Shown piece after piece: positions 42,926 through 51,104 of a stretch of 64,000 nucleotides of DNA; position 1 is the stretch's first letter; every line of letters begins with the position of its first letter. Position numbers and translations under genes: made by a program. The stretch lies in contig NZ_JNIM01000001.1 in NCBI RefSeq assembly GCF_000702505.1, positions 186,001 to 250,000 of the forward strand. The letters run 5' to 3'. The notes beneath the pieces are model-generated. The model did not search any database. It was not told where the DNA came from and saw nothing but the letters and a program-made list of their open reading frames with translations. This DNA is from Thermogemmatispora carboxidivorans. GTDB taxonomy: Bacteria; Chloroflexota; Ktedonobacteria; Ktedonobacterales; Ktedonobacteraceae.

Positions 42926-44317
42926 TTAATTGAGCTGGGTGGGTGCCAGGGCATCGAGCGGGAGCAGGCCCTCCTCTATAGCCCGACTGAGGGCCTCGGT
43001 GCGCCCCGAGACGTGCAGCTTCTGGTAGATGTTGGCCAGGTGGAAGTTCACGGTGCGCTCGCTGACCTGCAGGCGACGTGCGATCTCCTTATTGCGCAGG
43101 CCGCGCGCCAGCAAGAGCAAAACCTGGCGCTCGCGTGCTGTCAGCGAGGTAGCGCTGCTGCTACTGCTGCTCTCCTCGCCCTGACTCAGGCGCGTCAGCA
43201 GGCGAGCTGCCAATTGGGGCTGCACCACCGTCTCGCCTCGGGCCACCGCGCGAATGGCCTGGACCAGCTCTTCGGGGGCCGCTTCCCTGAGCAGATAGCC
43301 CTCGGCCCCAGCTCGCAGCGCTGCTGAAAGGTGCTCGGGACGACTGGAGGCCGAAAGAACCAGGATACGGGTATCTGGGCTGAGCTGCTTCATCTGACGC
43401 AGGGTCTCTACTCCCTGCTCGTCGGGCAGAGGAAGGTCGAGCAGCACCACCTGTGGCCCCAATTCGAGGGCCTCGCCGCTGGCCTGAATGCCACTGGCAG
43501 CCTCGCCGATAACCTGCAGATCGGGATAGCTCTCTAGCAGGCGGCGCAAGCCGGCACGCATCACGGGTTGTGCAGCGACCACCAGCAGACGCAAGCCCTG
43601 CGAGGACCTCCCCGTCTCTGCGCTGCCGGCGGGCAAGAGTGCGGGAAGGCTAGAGTCGGACGGGCGCTCATACGGCAGGCTGGCGCTGATCTGGTGACCC
43701 TGACCTGGCTCGGCATTGATCGTCAGGCTGCCTCCTCGGGCACGTAGCTGCTGACCTAAGCCCTCTAGCGCCTCCTGGCTGCTGACAGCTGGCGCGAAGG
43801 GGGGTGCTGCCACGACTGTGCCAGCCTCATCGACCGAGCCATCGTCGCTGAGGGTCAACTGCAGCCGCTCGCGGCCATAGTGCAGGGTCAGGCGCAGATG
43901 GCGGACAGCGCGATACTGGGCGACAGCAGCCAGGGCAGCACGTGTCAGGCGATAAAGCAGAACGGCGGCTGAGGGGTCCAGCCGCCGCGCCTCACCCGTC
44001 ACCTGGACCCGGCTGGCTGATCCCAGGGCCTCGGCGCGCTCCTCCACCAGTCGCCCCAGTGCCTCCGCCAACTGCTCGGTCTGTTGCTCCGGCTCCTCTC
44101 CGGCGGAGGTCGCGCTGGCGAGGCGCAGCTCAGTCAGCAGCGTCGTCACCTCCTCCTCCACCAATGCCAGGCCCTGGGCCACAGGAGCAAGCTGCTCGGG
44201 GGTGAGTGGTCCGTTCAGCAGCCTGTGCAAAGCCCGCAGCTGCAAAGCGATCGTACTTAAAGCCTCAAGCAAACCTTCGCTGGGCCCGCCAGTGCGGGCG
44301 CTATCTGCTGGTAGCAT
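42926..44317 (-). CDS. Fused degenerate histidine kinase, degenerate receiver and LuxR-type HTH
   Basis: The 463-residue protein has three parts. Residues 15-235 resemble the dimerisation helices and ATPase of a NarX/DegS-type kinase (TIALQLRALHRLLNG, LYRLTRAALAAVAQY, LSDDGSVDE). The segment with the phospho-accepting histidine is absent, and the N-box asparagine is replaced by alanine. Residues 240-365 form a NarL-type receiver in which the acidic pair of VVDDH is VVAAQ and the conserved lysine is arginine, while the phospho-acceptor Asp of VVLLDLPLP is kept. Residues 385-450 are a LuxR HTH (LTARERQVLLLLARGLRNKEI). It probably controls genes without ordinary phosphotransfer. The ATG at 44317 has GGGGAG upstream. 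Confidence 0.85.
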   Translation of the reverse strand: MLPADSARTGGPSEGLLEALSTIALQLRALHRLLNGPLTPEQLAPVAQGLALVEEEVTTLLTELRLASATSAGEEPEQQTEQLAEALGRLVEERAEALGSASRVQVTGEARRLDPSAAVLLYRLTRAALAAVAQYRAVRHLRLTLHYGRERLQLTLSDDGSVDEAGTVVAAPPFAPAVSSQEALEGLGQQLRARGGSLTINAEPGQGHQISASLPYERPSDSSLPALLPAGSAETGRSSQGLRLLVVAAQPVMRAGLRRLLESYPDLQVIGEAASGIQASGEALELGPQVVLLDLPLPDEQGVETLRQMKQLSPDTRILVLSASSRPEHLSAALRAGAEGYLLREAAPEELVQAIRAVARGETVVQPQLAARLLTRLSQGEESSSSSSATSLTARERQVLLLLARGLRNKEIARRLQVSERTVNFHLANIYQKLHVSGRTEALSRAIEEGLLPLDALAPTQLN

Positions 44318-44439
44318 CAGTCAGCACTCCCCTGCAAATACGGGAAGCCAGCCGGTCTCTCCCGCTCGTGTTGGCGGTCCGCTCCGGCTGGCCTCGGACA
44401 GCGCAGGCCAGGCCCATCAGCCGGCCAGGCCAGGTGGTC

Positions 44440-47040
44440 TCAGACCTGGGCTGCCGCTCGTAGCGGCTCGATCACGATCTGGCCCTCGCGGACGTCGATC
44501 TGCACTGTATCGCCCTCGCGGACCGTCCCGTCCAGCAGCGCACGGGCCAGACGGTTCTCGACCTCGCGCTGGATTACTCGCTTGAGCGGGCGGGCACCGA
44601 AGTGGGGATCGTAGCTCTCGCTCGCCAACAGCTCGCGGGCCGCCTCGCTCACCTGCAAGCTGATGTGGCGTTCGGCCAGGCGCGGACGCAGGCGGTTGAT
44701 CTGAATATCCACGATCTCCTTGATCCGCTCTGGCGCCAGCGGATGGAAGATCACAATCTCGTCGATACGGTTGATGAACTCCGGGCGGAAGCCCTCCTCA
44801 CGCAGGCGCTGACGGACCTGCCGCTGGGCCTCTTCCTCATCGAGGCCCTCCAGCTCGGGCAGCCAGGTCGTGCCCACGTTGCTCGTCATAATAATGACCG
44901 TGTTCTTGAAGTCCACGGTGCGGCCCTGGCCATCGGTCAGGCGACCATCGTCGAGCAGCTGTAGCAAGACATTGAAGACATCGGGTGCCGCCTTCTCGAT
45001 CTCGTCGAAGAGCACCACGCTATAAGGATGGCGACGCACAGCCTCCGTCAACTGACCACCCTCCTCATAGCCGACGTAGCCCGGCGGGGCACCGATCAGG
45101 CGCGAGACGCTATGCTTCTCCATGTACTCCGACATGTCGATGCGTACCAGCGCCTGCTCGTTATCGAAGAGGAACTCCGCCAAAGCGCGGGCCAGCTCGG
45201 TCTTGCCGACGCCGGTAGGGCCCAGGAACAGGAAGCTGGCCAGCGGACGATTGGGGTCCTGCAGGCCGGCGCGGGCCCGGCGAATGGCATCCGAGACCGC
45301 GCGCAGGGCATGGTCCTGACCGACCACCCGCTCGCGCAGGCGCTCCTCCATCTTCAGCAGCTTCTGGACCTCGCCCTCCATGAGCCTGGCGACCGGGATA
45401 TGCGTCCACTTCGAGACGATCTCGGCAATATCCTCGGCGTCGACCTCCTCCTTCAGCATGCGCGCGCCCTGAATCTCGCTCAGCTTCCCCTCCATCTCGC
45501 GGATGCGGCGCTCCAGCTCTGGAATGACGCCGTAACGCAGGCGGGCCTGCTCCTCCAGGTTATACTCGCGCTCGGCCCGCTCCAGAGCCACCTGAGCCTC
45601 CTCCAGCTCTGTCTTCAGACGGCGCAGCGTCTCCACCGGCTCCCGCTCGCGCTCCAGCGAGAGGCGCAGACTATGCAGCTGCTCATTCAGATTGGCGATT
45701 TCCTGCTCCACCCGCTCGCGGCGCTCGCGGCTGGCGGGGTCAGTCTCCTTCTTCAGCGCCTCATGCTCCACCTGGAGCTGACGGATGCGGCGCTCCAGAG
45801 CGTCGATCTCGCTCGGCGTGCTATCCAGCTCCACGCGGCGCCGGCTGGCCGCCTCATCGATCAGATCGATAGCCTTATCCGGCAGGAAGCGGTCACTGAT
45901 ATAGCGTTTCGAGAGCACCGCCGCCGCCACCAGGGCGCTATCCTGGATGCGGACGCCGTGATGGACCTCATAGCGCTGCTTCAAGCCACGCAGAATGCTG
46001 ATCGTGTCCTCGACCGACGGCTCCTCGACCATGATTGGCTGGAAGCGGCGCTCAAGGGCAGCGTCTTTCTCGATATATTTACGATACTCATCGAGGGTCG
46101 TTGCGCCGATGCAGTGCAGCTCGCCACGGGCCAGCAGAGGCTTAAGCATATTCGAGGCATCCATCGCCCCCTCAGCGGCGCCGGCCCCAACCAGCGTATG
46201 CAGCTCATCGATAAAGAGAATGATGCGCCCCTCAGCATTCTGGATCTCGCGCAGCACCGCCTTCAGGCGCTCCTCGAACTCGCCGCGGTACTTGGCACCG
46301 GCGATCAGCGCGCCCAAATCGAGAGTGATAATCTGCTTATCCTTGAGCGTCTTGGGCACATCGCCGCGCACAATACGCTGGGCCAGTCCCTCGACAATGG
46401 CCGTTTTCCCCACACCAGGATCGCCGATCAACACCGGGTTATTCTTCGTGCGCCGGCTCAGCACCTGGATGACGCGGCGAATCTCCTCGTCGCGCCCAAT
46501 CACCGGGTCAAGCTTGCCCTGAGTCGCCAGGGCCGTCAGATTGCGCCCGTACTTCTCCAGGGCCTGATACTTGCCCTCGGGATTCTCATCCGTCACGCGC
46601 TGCGCACCGCGGATCGCACTCAGCGCCCGCAGCGTGGTATCGCGCGTCACCCCGGCAGCGCGGAAGGCACGCTGAATGGTCTCGCCGCCAACCTCAAAAA
46701 GCGCCAGCAGCAAATGCTCGACACTCAGATACTCATCCTTAAAGCTACTCATCTGGCGCCAGGCCTCTTCCAGGACCCGCCGCAGTTGCGGCGAAATACC
46801 CGGCTCGCTCCCCCCATAGACGCGCGGCATGCGCTCCAGCTCATTACGTACCACGCGCTGCGCTGCCGCCAGGTCACCTCCAGCCTTCTGGATCACCTCT
46901 CTCGTAATGCCACCCTGCTGCTCCAGCAGGGCAGAGAGCAGATGCTCTGGCTCAATCTGGCTATGGTTGTAGCTACGCGCTAACTCTGACGCATCCGTGA
47001 TGGCCTCGCGGGCCTTCTCGGTTAAGCGCTCTAACTTCAT
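44440..47040 (-). CDS. clpB: ClpB disaggregase
   Basis: The 866-residue AAA+ chaperone works with DnaK to resolve aggregates. Domains in order: Clp N-domain (residues 1-145), NBD1 with Walker [15 protein letters not shown] and Walker [16 protein letters not shown], the coiled-coil M-domain (about 400-525), and NBD2 with [17 protein letters not shown] and [16 protein letters not shown]. Length and order are standard. The M-domain separates it from ClpC. A good promoter lies 48-76 bases upstream with a direct repeat that may be an operator. It is divergent from scpB. Confidence 0.97.
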   Translation of the reverse strand: MKLERLTEKAREAITDASELARSYNHSQIEPEHLLSALLEQQGGITREVIQKAGGDLAAAQRVVRNELERMPRVYGGSEPGISPQLRRVLEEAWRQMSSFKDEYLSVEHLLLALFEVGGETIQRAFRAAGVTRDTTLRALSAIRGAQRVTDENPEGKYQALEKYGRNLTALATQGKLDPVIGRDEEIRRVIQVLSRRTKNNPVLIGDPGVGKTAIVEGLAQRIVRGDVPKTLKDKQIITLDLGALIAGAKYRGEFEERLKAVLREIQNAEGRIILFIDELHTLVGAGAAEGAMDASNMLKPLLARGELHCIGATTLDEYRKYIEKDAALERRFQPIMVEEPSVEDTISILRGLKQRYEVHHGVRIQDSALVAAAVLSKRYISDRFLPDKAIDLIDEAASRRRVELDSTPSEIDALERRIRQLQVEHEALKKETDPASRERRERVEQEIANLNEQLHSLRLSLEREREPVETLRRLKTELEEAQVALERAEREYNLEEQARLRYGVIPELERRIREMEGKLSEIQGARMLKEEVDAEDIAEIVSKWTHIPVARLMEGEVQKLLKMEERLRERVVGQDHALRAVSDAIRRARAGLQDPNRPLASFLFLGPTGVGKTELARALAEFLFDNEQALVRIDMSEYMEKHSVSRLIGAPPGYVGYEEGGQLTEAVRRHPYSVVLFDEIEKAAPDVFNVLLQLLDDGRLTDGQGRTVDFKNTVIIMTSNVGTTWLPELEGLDEEEAQRQVRQRLREEGFRPEFINRIDEIVIFHPLAPERIKEIVDIQINRLRPRLAERHISLQVSEAARELLASESYDPHFGARPLKRVIQREVENRLARALLDGTVREGDTVQIDVREGQIVIEPLRAAAQV

Positions 47041-47087
47041 GGCTCTTGTGCTCTCCCTCTGTTTGCCAACGTCTTACCTTGTCTGTT

Positions 47088-47116
47088 ACTATACCACATT
47101 GAGTGCTTTATTGCAA
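47088..47116 (-). promoter_or_regulatory. Promoter of clpB
   Basis: On the minus strand TTGCAA and TATAGT are exactly 17 bases apart, and TGG precedes the -10. Transcription would start near 47081, giving a 41-base leader. Confidence 0.65.
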
Positions 47117-47129
47117 GAAGATTTGAGTG
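47099..47129 (-). promoter_or_regulatory. Direct CACTCAA repeats overlapping the clpB promoter
   Basis: TTGAGTG (47099-47105) and TTGAGTG (47123-47129) occur in the same orientation on the plus strand, that is CACTCAA twice on the clpB strand, 24 bases apart. One lies in the -10/-35 spacer and one upstream of the -35. Half of the HspR site (HAIR, CTTGAGT/ACTCAAG) looks alike, but the inverted arrangement is missing. Confidence 0.4.
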
Positions 47130-47191
47130 ACTTCTTATCAAAGTTTGGGAGAGAGGACCAAAATTGCCGGCTATGCTGGGAGGAGAGGCTA

Positions 47192-47200
47192 TGATATAAT
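47192..47200 (+). promoter_or_regulatory. Extended -10 promoter element for scpB
   Basis: TGA followed by a perfect TATAAT (47195-47200). Transcription would begin near 47207, giving a leader of about 160 bases that includes the CACT repeats. Confidence 0.6.
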
Positions 47201-47308
47201 GGCCGCGCCGTCCTGCTTCTCTCCCAGAAGAGAGAAGGCGAGCGCGGCGCTCAAGTCGGTCACTCAGTCAGTGAGTCAAGCCAATCAGCAATCAGCCAGT
47301 CAGCGATT

Positions 47309-47348
47309 CACTCACTCACTCACTCACTCACTCACTCACTCACTCACT
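47309..47348 (+). repeat. CACT tetranucleotide tract before scpB
   Basis: Ten perfect CACT units run directly up to an in-frame ATG at 47349. Tetranucleotide tracts are mutable by slippage. The tract lies inside the predicted leader, or in frame if an upstream start were used. Confidence 0.85.
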
Positions 47349-47366
47349 ATGCGGAGGCAGGACGAG

Positions 47367-48074
47367 GTGAGCGCGGAGACGCCGAACGGCAGAACAGAAG
47401 TAGCCGCCCTGCCGCAGGAGTTGCAGGGAGATGAGGCGCGTATAGCGGCAGCGATCGAGAGCCTGCTCTTTGTAGCGGGGCGACCGCTGGAGCAGCATGA
47501 GCTGCGCAAGGTCTTGGGCGTCCACGAGGAGGAGCTGCAGGCCGGTCTGCGTGTGCTGGCGCGTAGTTTGGAGGAGCAGCGGCGTGGGCTGCGTTTGCAG
47601 CGCCTGGGCACTCAGGTGCAGCTGGTGACGGCGCCGGAGAATGCGCGCTATGTGGCGGCGCTGCTGGGTCTGCCATTGACTGCCAGGCTGACGCCAGCGG
47701 CTCTGGAGACACTGGCGGTGATCTGCTATCGCCAGCCGATTACGCGCGCACAGATCGAGGCCATTCGCGGGGTGAATAGCGATCGGGCCCTGGCGAGCCT
47801 GATCCAACACGGACTGGTCGCCGAGGTAGGCCGGGCCCCGACAGTGGGCCATCCGGCTCTCTTTGCAACGACGCCGGAGTTTTTGCAACAGTTTGGGCTG
47901 ACGAGCCTGGAGGAGTTGCCTCATATCGATGGACTGCCTGATGTTCAACGCGCTGTCCAGGCCCTGCAAGAACGGCTACCCTTGAGCAGCAGCCCGGCCA
48001 CCTCTGCTGGCCAGGGAGGGCAGGGGCTCAGGACGGAGGCCTCGCCTTCCTGGAAAGAGGCCCCTGAGTTCTGA
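47367..48074 (+). CDS. scpB: Segregation and condensation protein ScpB
   Basis: The 235-residue protein is the kleisin-associated subunit of the SMC-ScpAB condensin. Typical blocks are AAAIESLLFVAGRPL, LRVLARSLEEQRRGLRLQRLG, ETLAVICYRQPITRAQIEAIRGVNSDRALASL and FATTPEFLQQFGL. Two winged-helix domains are implied. The start is uncertain. GTG 47367 has GGAGG nine bases upstream, while ATG 47349 directly follows the CACT tract and has no RBS. A longer frame reaches 47127 but crosses the promoter. scpA is not adjacent, which is unusual, since scpA-scpB are normally neighbours. The C-terminal 40 residues are disordered. Confidence 0.92.
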   Translation: MSAETPNGRTEVAALPQELQGDEARIAAAIESLLFVAGRPLEQHELRKVLGVHEEELQAGLRVLARSLEEQRRGLRLQRLGTQVQLVTAPENARYVAALLGLPLTARLTPAALETLAVICYRQPITRAQIEAIRGVNSDRALASLIQHGLVAEVGRAPTVGHPALFATTPEFLQQFGLTSLEELPHIDGLPDVQRAVQALQERLPLSSSPATSAGQGGQGLRTEASPSWKEAPEF

Positions 48075-48142
48075 CAAGCAGTCATGCGGCAGGCAGATCA
48101 GAACGGGGTGCCGGATCAAGCGTAAGCGGAGCAAAGAGCGAG

Positions 48143-49060
48143 ATGAGAATAGGAAGGCATATGCCGCTCAATGGCAAGCCGCTGCGAGCGCTAGAGATAG
48201 CTTCTTTCCTGGGCTGTGAGACGATCCAGCTGTTTGCCAGCAATCCCACAGGCTGGAAACCGCCGGTTGGGGGAGAAGAGGCAGCGCGGGAGTTTGCCCA
48301 GGCCGCGCGGGCGCGAGGTCTGGCGCCGCTGGTGGTCCATGCGCCCTATCTGATCAATCTTGCCTCGCCGCGTGAGGAGGTCTGGCAGTCCTCAATCAGG
48401 CTCCTCTCTTGGACGCTGCAGCGGGCGGCCCTGCTCGGAGCCTCCGATGTGGTAGTGCACATTGGTAGCCACCGTGGGGCTGGGCTTGAGCCGGGCATCG
48501 CACGCCTGCAAGAAGCCTTGCGCCTGGTCCTGGCCGAGGCTCCGTCAGACGTGCGCCTCTTGCTCGAAAACGACGTTGGAGCTGGCCATACCCTGGGGCA
48601 GCGCTTCGAGGAGCTGGCCACTGTGCTGGCCTTCCTCCCAGAGGAACAGGAGCGGCTGGGAATCTGCCTGGATACGGCCCATCTGTGGGGGGCTGGCTAC
48701 GATATTGGCTCGCCTGCCGGAGTGGAGGCAGTTCTTCAGCGCTTCAGCGAGCTGGTCGGTCTCGCGCGGCTCAAAGTGCTGCATCTCAACGACAGTCGGC
48801 AGCCGCTGGGCAGCCATCGCGATGTCCATGCCCGTGTAGGCGAGGGGCAAATCCCTGTAACGGGGCTGCAGGCTCTGCTCAATGATGCCCGTCTGGCCGG
48901 GCTGACGGTTGTGCTGGAAACGCCCATCAAGCGCGACGAGCAGGACCACGAGGACTGGGAGCACGATCGAGCGCATCTGCAGTACGTGAAGAGCCTGCGG
49001 GCGCGTGATGGCGGCCTGGTCTCTCCGCGTCTGGGGCAGGGGCAGACTATCGAAAGATAG
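48143..49060 (+). CDS. nfo: Endonuclease IV (AP endonuclease family 2)
   Basis: The 305-residue TIM-barrel enzyme cuts DNA at abasic sites. Zinc-ligand motifs in order: VVHAPYLINLASP, DVVVHIGSHRGAG, LLLENDVGAGHTLG (family LENTAG), GICLDTAHLWGAGYD, HLNDSRQPLGSHRDVHARVGEG and VLETPI. The last 20 residues are a nonconserved tail. The start ATG has GAGCGAG just upstream. The gene follows scpB by 68 bases and may be co-transcribed. Confidence 0.93.
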   Translation: MRIGRHMPLNGKPLRALEIASFLGCETIQLFASNPTGWKPPVGGEEAAREFAQAARARGLAPLVVHAPYLINLASPREEVWQSSIRLLSWTLQRAALLGASDVVVHIGSHRGAGLEPGIARLQEALRLVLAEAPSDVRLLLENDVGAGHTLGQRFEELATVLAFLPEEQERLGICLDTAHLWGAGYDIGSPAGVEAVLQRFSELVGLARLKVLHLNDSRQPLGSHRDVHARVGEGQIPVTGLQALLNDARLAGLTVVLETPIKRDEQDHEDWEHDRAHLQYVKSLRARDGGLVSPRLGQGQTIER

Positions 49061-49217
49061 GGCAGCGTCTCCGTCGGTGGACTAGGGAGAAGAGGGCAGA
49101 AGCGAGACCCATGCCAGCGGCTCCCTGCGGAGCGAACGCCAGCGGAATTCCGCTTCTACCCTCCAGTGAAGGCCCCGGCAAGCCACAGGCATCCCAGGCT
49201 TGTGGCTGGGACCCGGC

Positions 49218-49973
49218 TCAGTAGGAGATGTGATCGGCAGCGGTAGCTGGGCGGAAGGTATTGCCATCGTTAAGCAATACAAGGCGCTGCTCGCCGATAT
49301 GAACGATCAGATCAGGCCGACCGTCTCCGTTCACATCGTGAACCTCGGCGGTAATCGGTACCAGGTCCTGATTGGGGCCGAAGAGCACCGGACCATTGTA
49401 GACGCGCGCGCTGTTGCCATCTCCACCAGGAAATTCAATGATCTCAACATGTCGATTGAGATTGATAAAGACAAAGTGGGTGGGATGGCTTGGGCTGTCG
49501 TTGTGCCCAACCACGGCGTCCATCTGCCAGGTACGTGGGCGCCCAAACTGGACATCTTCCTGGTGGAGCTGCCACCAGGAGCCGAGGTAAGCCAGGCCCA
49601 GGCCGAGCAGGGCGGTCAGCAAGAGGCCCAGAAGGAAGGCGCGCAGAACCCAAGAGCGACCCGTACGCCGGGCCTTGATGCGCGTCGGGGCCACTGTGCG
49701 CAGCCCCTCAGGCACCACTGCCTTGGAGGTCGTGCCATATTCCGGCCTCATCTGGTTACTGGCACGTCGCCGTTGGATGAAAACCGCTGGCTGCGGGCCA
49801 GTAATGCCGCTCAGCGGGCCAGCCACGTCCGCGTTGGCGGGTGGCAGGGGCTGATAACGGCGTGTGCTGCTCGGCAGCCGCGGCGTAAGGTAGATGGCAT
49901 CATCCTCCTCCTCCCCGGTGATGGCCTGCCTCTTCCTGGTCACCCCGGGCGGCTGACGAAGCTGTATCGTCAT
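49218..49973 (-). CDS. Single-pass membrane protein with FG-GAP/EF-hand-like extracytoplasmic domain
   Basis: The 251-residue protein has a disordered cytoplasmic N-terminus of about 110 residues, one transmembrane helix (about 112-134; VLRAFLLGLLLTALLGLGLAY), and an outer domain containing a calcium-loop-like DVNGDGRPDLIVHI typical of FG-GAP/VCBS repeats. The function is unknown. ATG 49973 is preceded at a distance by AAGGGG. An ATG at 50021 would add 16 residues and would coincide with the predicted transcription start, so a leaderless longer form is also possible. Confidence 0.65.
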   Translation of the reverse strand: MTIQLRQPPGVTRKRQAITGEEEDDAIYLTPRLPSSTRRYQPLPPANADVAGPLSGITGPQPAVFIQRRRASNQMRPEYGTTSKAVVPEGLRTVAPTRIKARRTGRSWVLRAFLLGLLLTALLGLGLAYLGSWWQLHQEDVQFGRPRTWQMDAVVGHNDSPSHPTHFVFINLNRHVEIIEFPGGDGNSARVYNGPVLFGPNQDLVPITAEVHDVNGDGRPDLIVHIGEQRLVLLNDGNTFRPATAADHISY

Positions 49974-50028
49974 GGAGTATTTTTCCCCTTTTTCGCCGGC
50001 CCATATGGGCCTAGAATGCATGTTCTAT

Positions 50029-50058
50029 ATACTAAGGCTATCACTGTTCGTTTGTCAA
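50029..50058 (-). promoter_or_regulatory. Promoter for the single-pass membrane protein gene
   Basis: On the minus strand a perfect TTGACA (complement of 50053-50058) and TAGTAT (complement of 50029-50034) are 18 bases apart. Transcription would start close to 50021. Confidence 0.6.
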
Positions 50059-50169
50059 GTCCCCCGGTAGGAAAATCTTAGATGTAGCCTGGCATGAAAC
50101 AGTGTATAACAATGTGAGACAGCTGCAATTGTGTTGCAACGCCAATGTCTGCTTTGCAGGGATTCAGGC

Positions 50170-50199
50170 TTGACTCTCGTGATTTGTCTATGCTATAGT
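50170..50199 (+). promoter_or_regulatory. Strong candidate promoter with no gene directly downstream
   Basis: TTGACT (50170-50175) and TATAGT (50194-50199) are 18 bases apart, and TGC directly precedes the -10. Transcription would begin near 50206 and enter a 900-base non-coding stretch before the hydrogenase genes. Confidence 0.6.
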
Positions 50200-50562
50200 T
50201 GATTGTGTCTCGGGTTGCTTGCCGGACGCGAACCTCAACAATTCTTCTGAAGAAGCCAAAGTCCATCCCTGAGCGGAAGTTTCTGTCGCGAGTCTCTTCA
50301 GACCAAGGAAGCATTCAGTGTTCTCGGGGAAGAGCTGGTCCCTGGACGTTGTATCGTTAGCGCATCTTGTGCTCACGAGGTGGGACAACGGACCGGCTGA
50401 GGGCTTTCCGGCTGTGCTGCTTGCATCGGAACCCCTTATCCGCTCCTTTGCTTGTGCTTTCACGACTGCATCGCTGTAGTGCGCGCCCTTCATGCTATCT
50501 CTAGGCTAGTGGCCCAACTGAATCCCGGCTGAGTTTTCTCCTACTAAGCCTTACTGTTTCTT

Positions 50563-50579
50563 GTCCTGGTAGCCAGGAC
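50563..50579. repeat. 7-bp hairpin
   Basis: GTCCTGG (50563-50569), loop TAG, CCAGGAC (50573-50579), perfectly paired. No T-run follows. Confidence 0.45.
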
Positions 50580-50707
50580 TGTGCTCAGCTCTGCTTGTCT
50601 GACAGTCTCCCAAGAAGGCGTGGGGAGGGGGGCATCTGGCGCGTGGCCCTGGCCGGGCTGGTCGAGCGTGGCTTACTCTGTTCGGCTGATGGTCTTGCGG
50701 AGGGGGT

Positions 50708-50756
50708 GGCACGGCGCAAGACAGAGGTCCGCAGAGGGCCTCTGTCTTGCCGTGCC
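50708..50756. repeat. 18-bp stem-loop with a 2-base bulge
   Basis: GGCACGG (50708-50714), a CG bulge, then CAAGACAGAGG (50717-50727) pair with CCTCTGTCTTG (50739-50749) and CCGTGCC (50750-50756) around an 11-base loop. It is one of the strongest secondary structures in the window. No T-run follows, so it is either a Rho-type/processing element or a repeat-derived palindrome. Confidence 0.7.
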
Positions 50757-50848
50757 TTCCGGGAAGGGTGTTCAAACTTTACGTTTTCCCCTCTCTCCTG
50801 GCGGTTGCCGTGCGCTTGTCCTGGTGCAGGGGTGAGCAAGCTCGCGAT

Positions 50849-50877
50849 TTGGGACGACTCGCTATCCTCAATATAGG
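50849..50877 (+). promoter_or_regulatory. Possible hydrogenase operon promoter
   Basis: TTGGGA (50849-50854) and TATAGG (50872-50877) are 17 bases apart, each four of six to consensus. Transcription would start near 50884, a leader of about 220 bases. Confidence 0.35.
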
Positions 50878-51104
50878 GATGGGAATGAGAGGAAGAGGTA
50901 ATGGGGAGGAGTTTGCTGAGCTGAGCGGTGCAAGGAAGCCCGGAATGTGTGCTGTATCCAGAGGCAGCGATGGCTGTATCGTGTGCGTGTGTCTATGTTT
51001 TTCGTCTGCGCGTGCCAGGCAGGCAGTGAGTCAGGCTGTGTGTGTGGTGAACTGGTCTGGCTGCGAGCGAGCACTGGCGCGCTCTTGTTGAAGGAGGCAC
51101 CGCT

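Larger units (their letters stand above)
50206..50756 (+). ncRNA. Candidate untranslated RNA (unidentified)
   Basis: The proposed transcript starts at the promoter ending 50199 and may end at the hairpin 50708-50756. I compared it by eye with SRP RNA, RNase P RNA, tmRNA and 6S RNA and found no clear match. The end point is a guess. The alternative is a long hydrogenase leader. Confidence 0.25.
50082..51104. other. 1-kb gene-free region upstream of the hydrogenase operon
   Basis: No coding frame with a ribosome-binding site was found on either strand over 1023 bases. The stretch contains a good plus-strand promoter (50170-50199), two strong hairpins (50563-50579 and 50708-50756) and a second, weaker promoter (50849-50877) nearer the hydrogenase genes. 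It may encode a small RNA or a long regulatory leader. Confidence 0.55.

Noticed and set aside
43942..44205. Proline/arginine-rich frame inside the fused signalling gene
   Set aside because: It lies antisense in a high-GC gene and has no RBS. It is a reading-frame shadow.
45028..46983. 651-codon frame antisense to clpB
   Set aside because: Shadow of clpB, with no start context and no motifs.
47041..47130. CIRCE operator (TTAGCACTC-N9-GAGTGCTAA) for clpB
   Set aside because: One half-site resembles it (AAAGCACTC), but the second arm matches only about four of nine bases.
50206..50510. SRP RNA, RNase P RNA or tmRNA in the silent region
   Set aside because: A segment resembling the SRP core (AAGGAAGCA) occurs, but flanking pairing and other conserved segments are missing. 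RNase P and tmRNA hallmarks were not seen.
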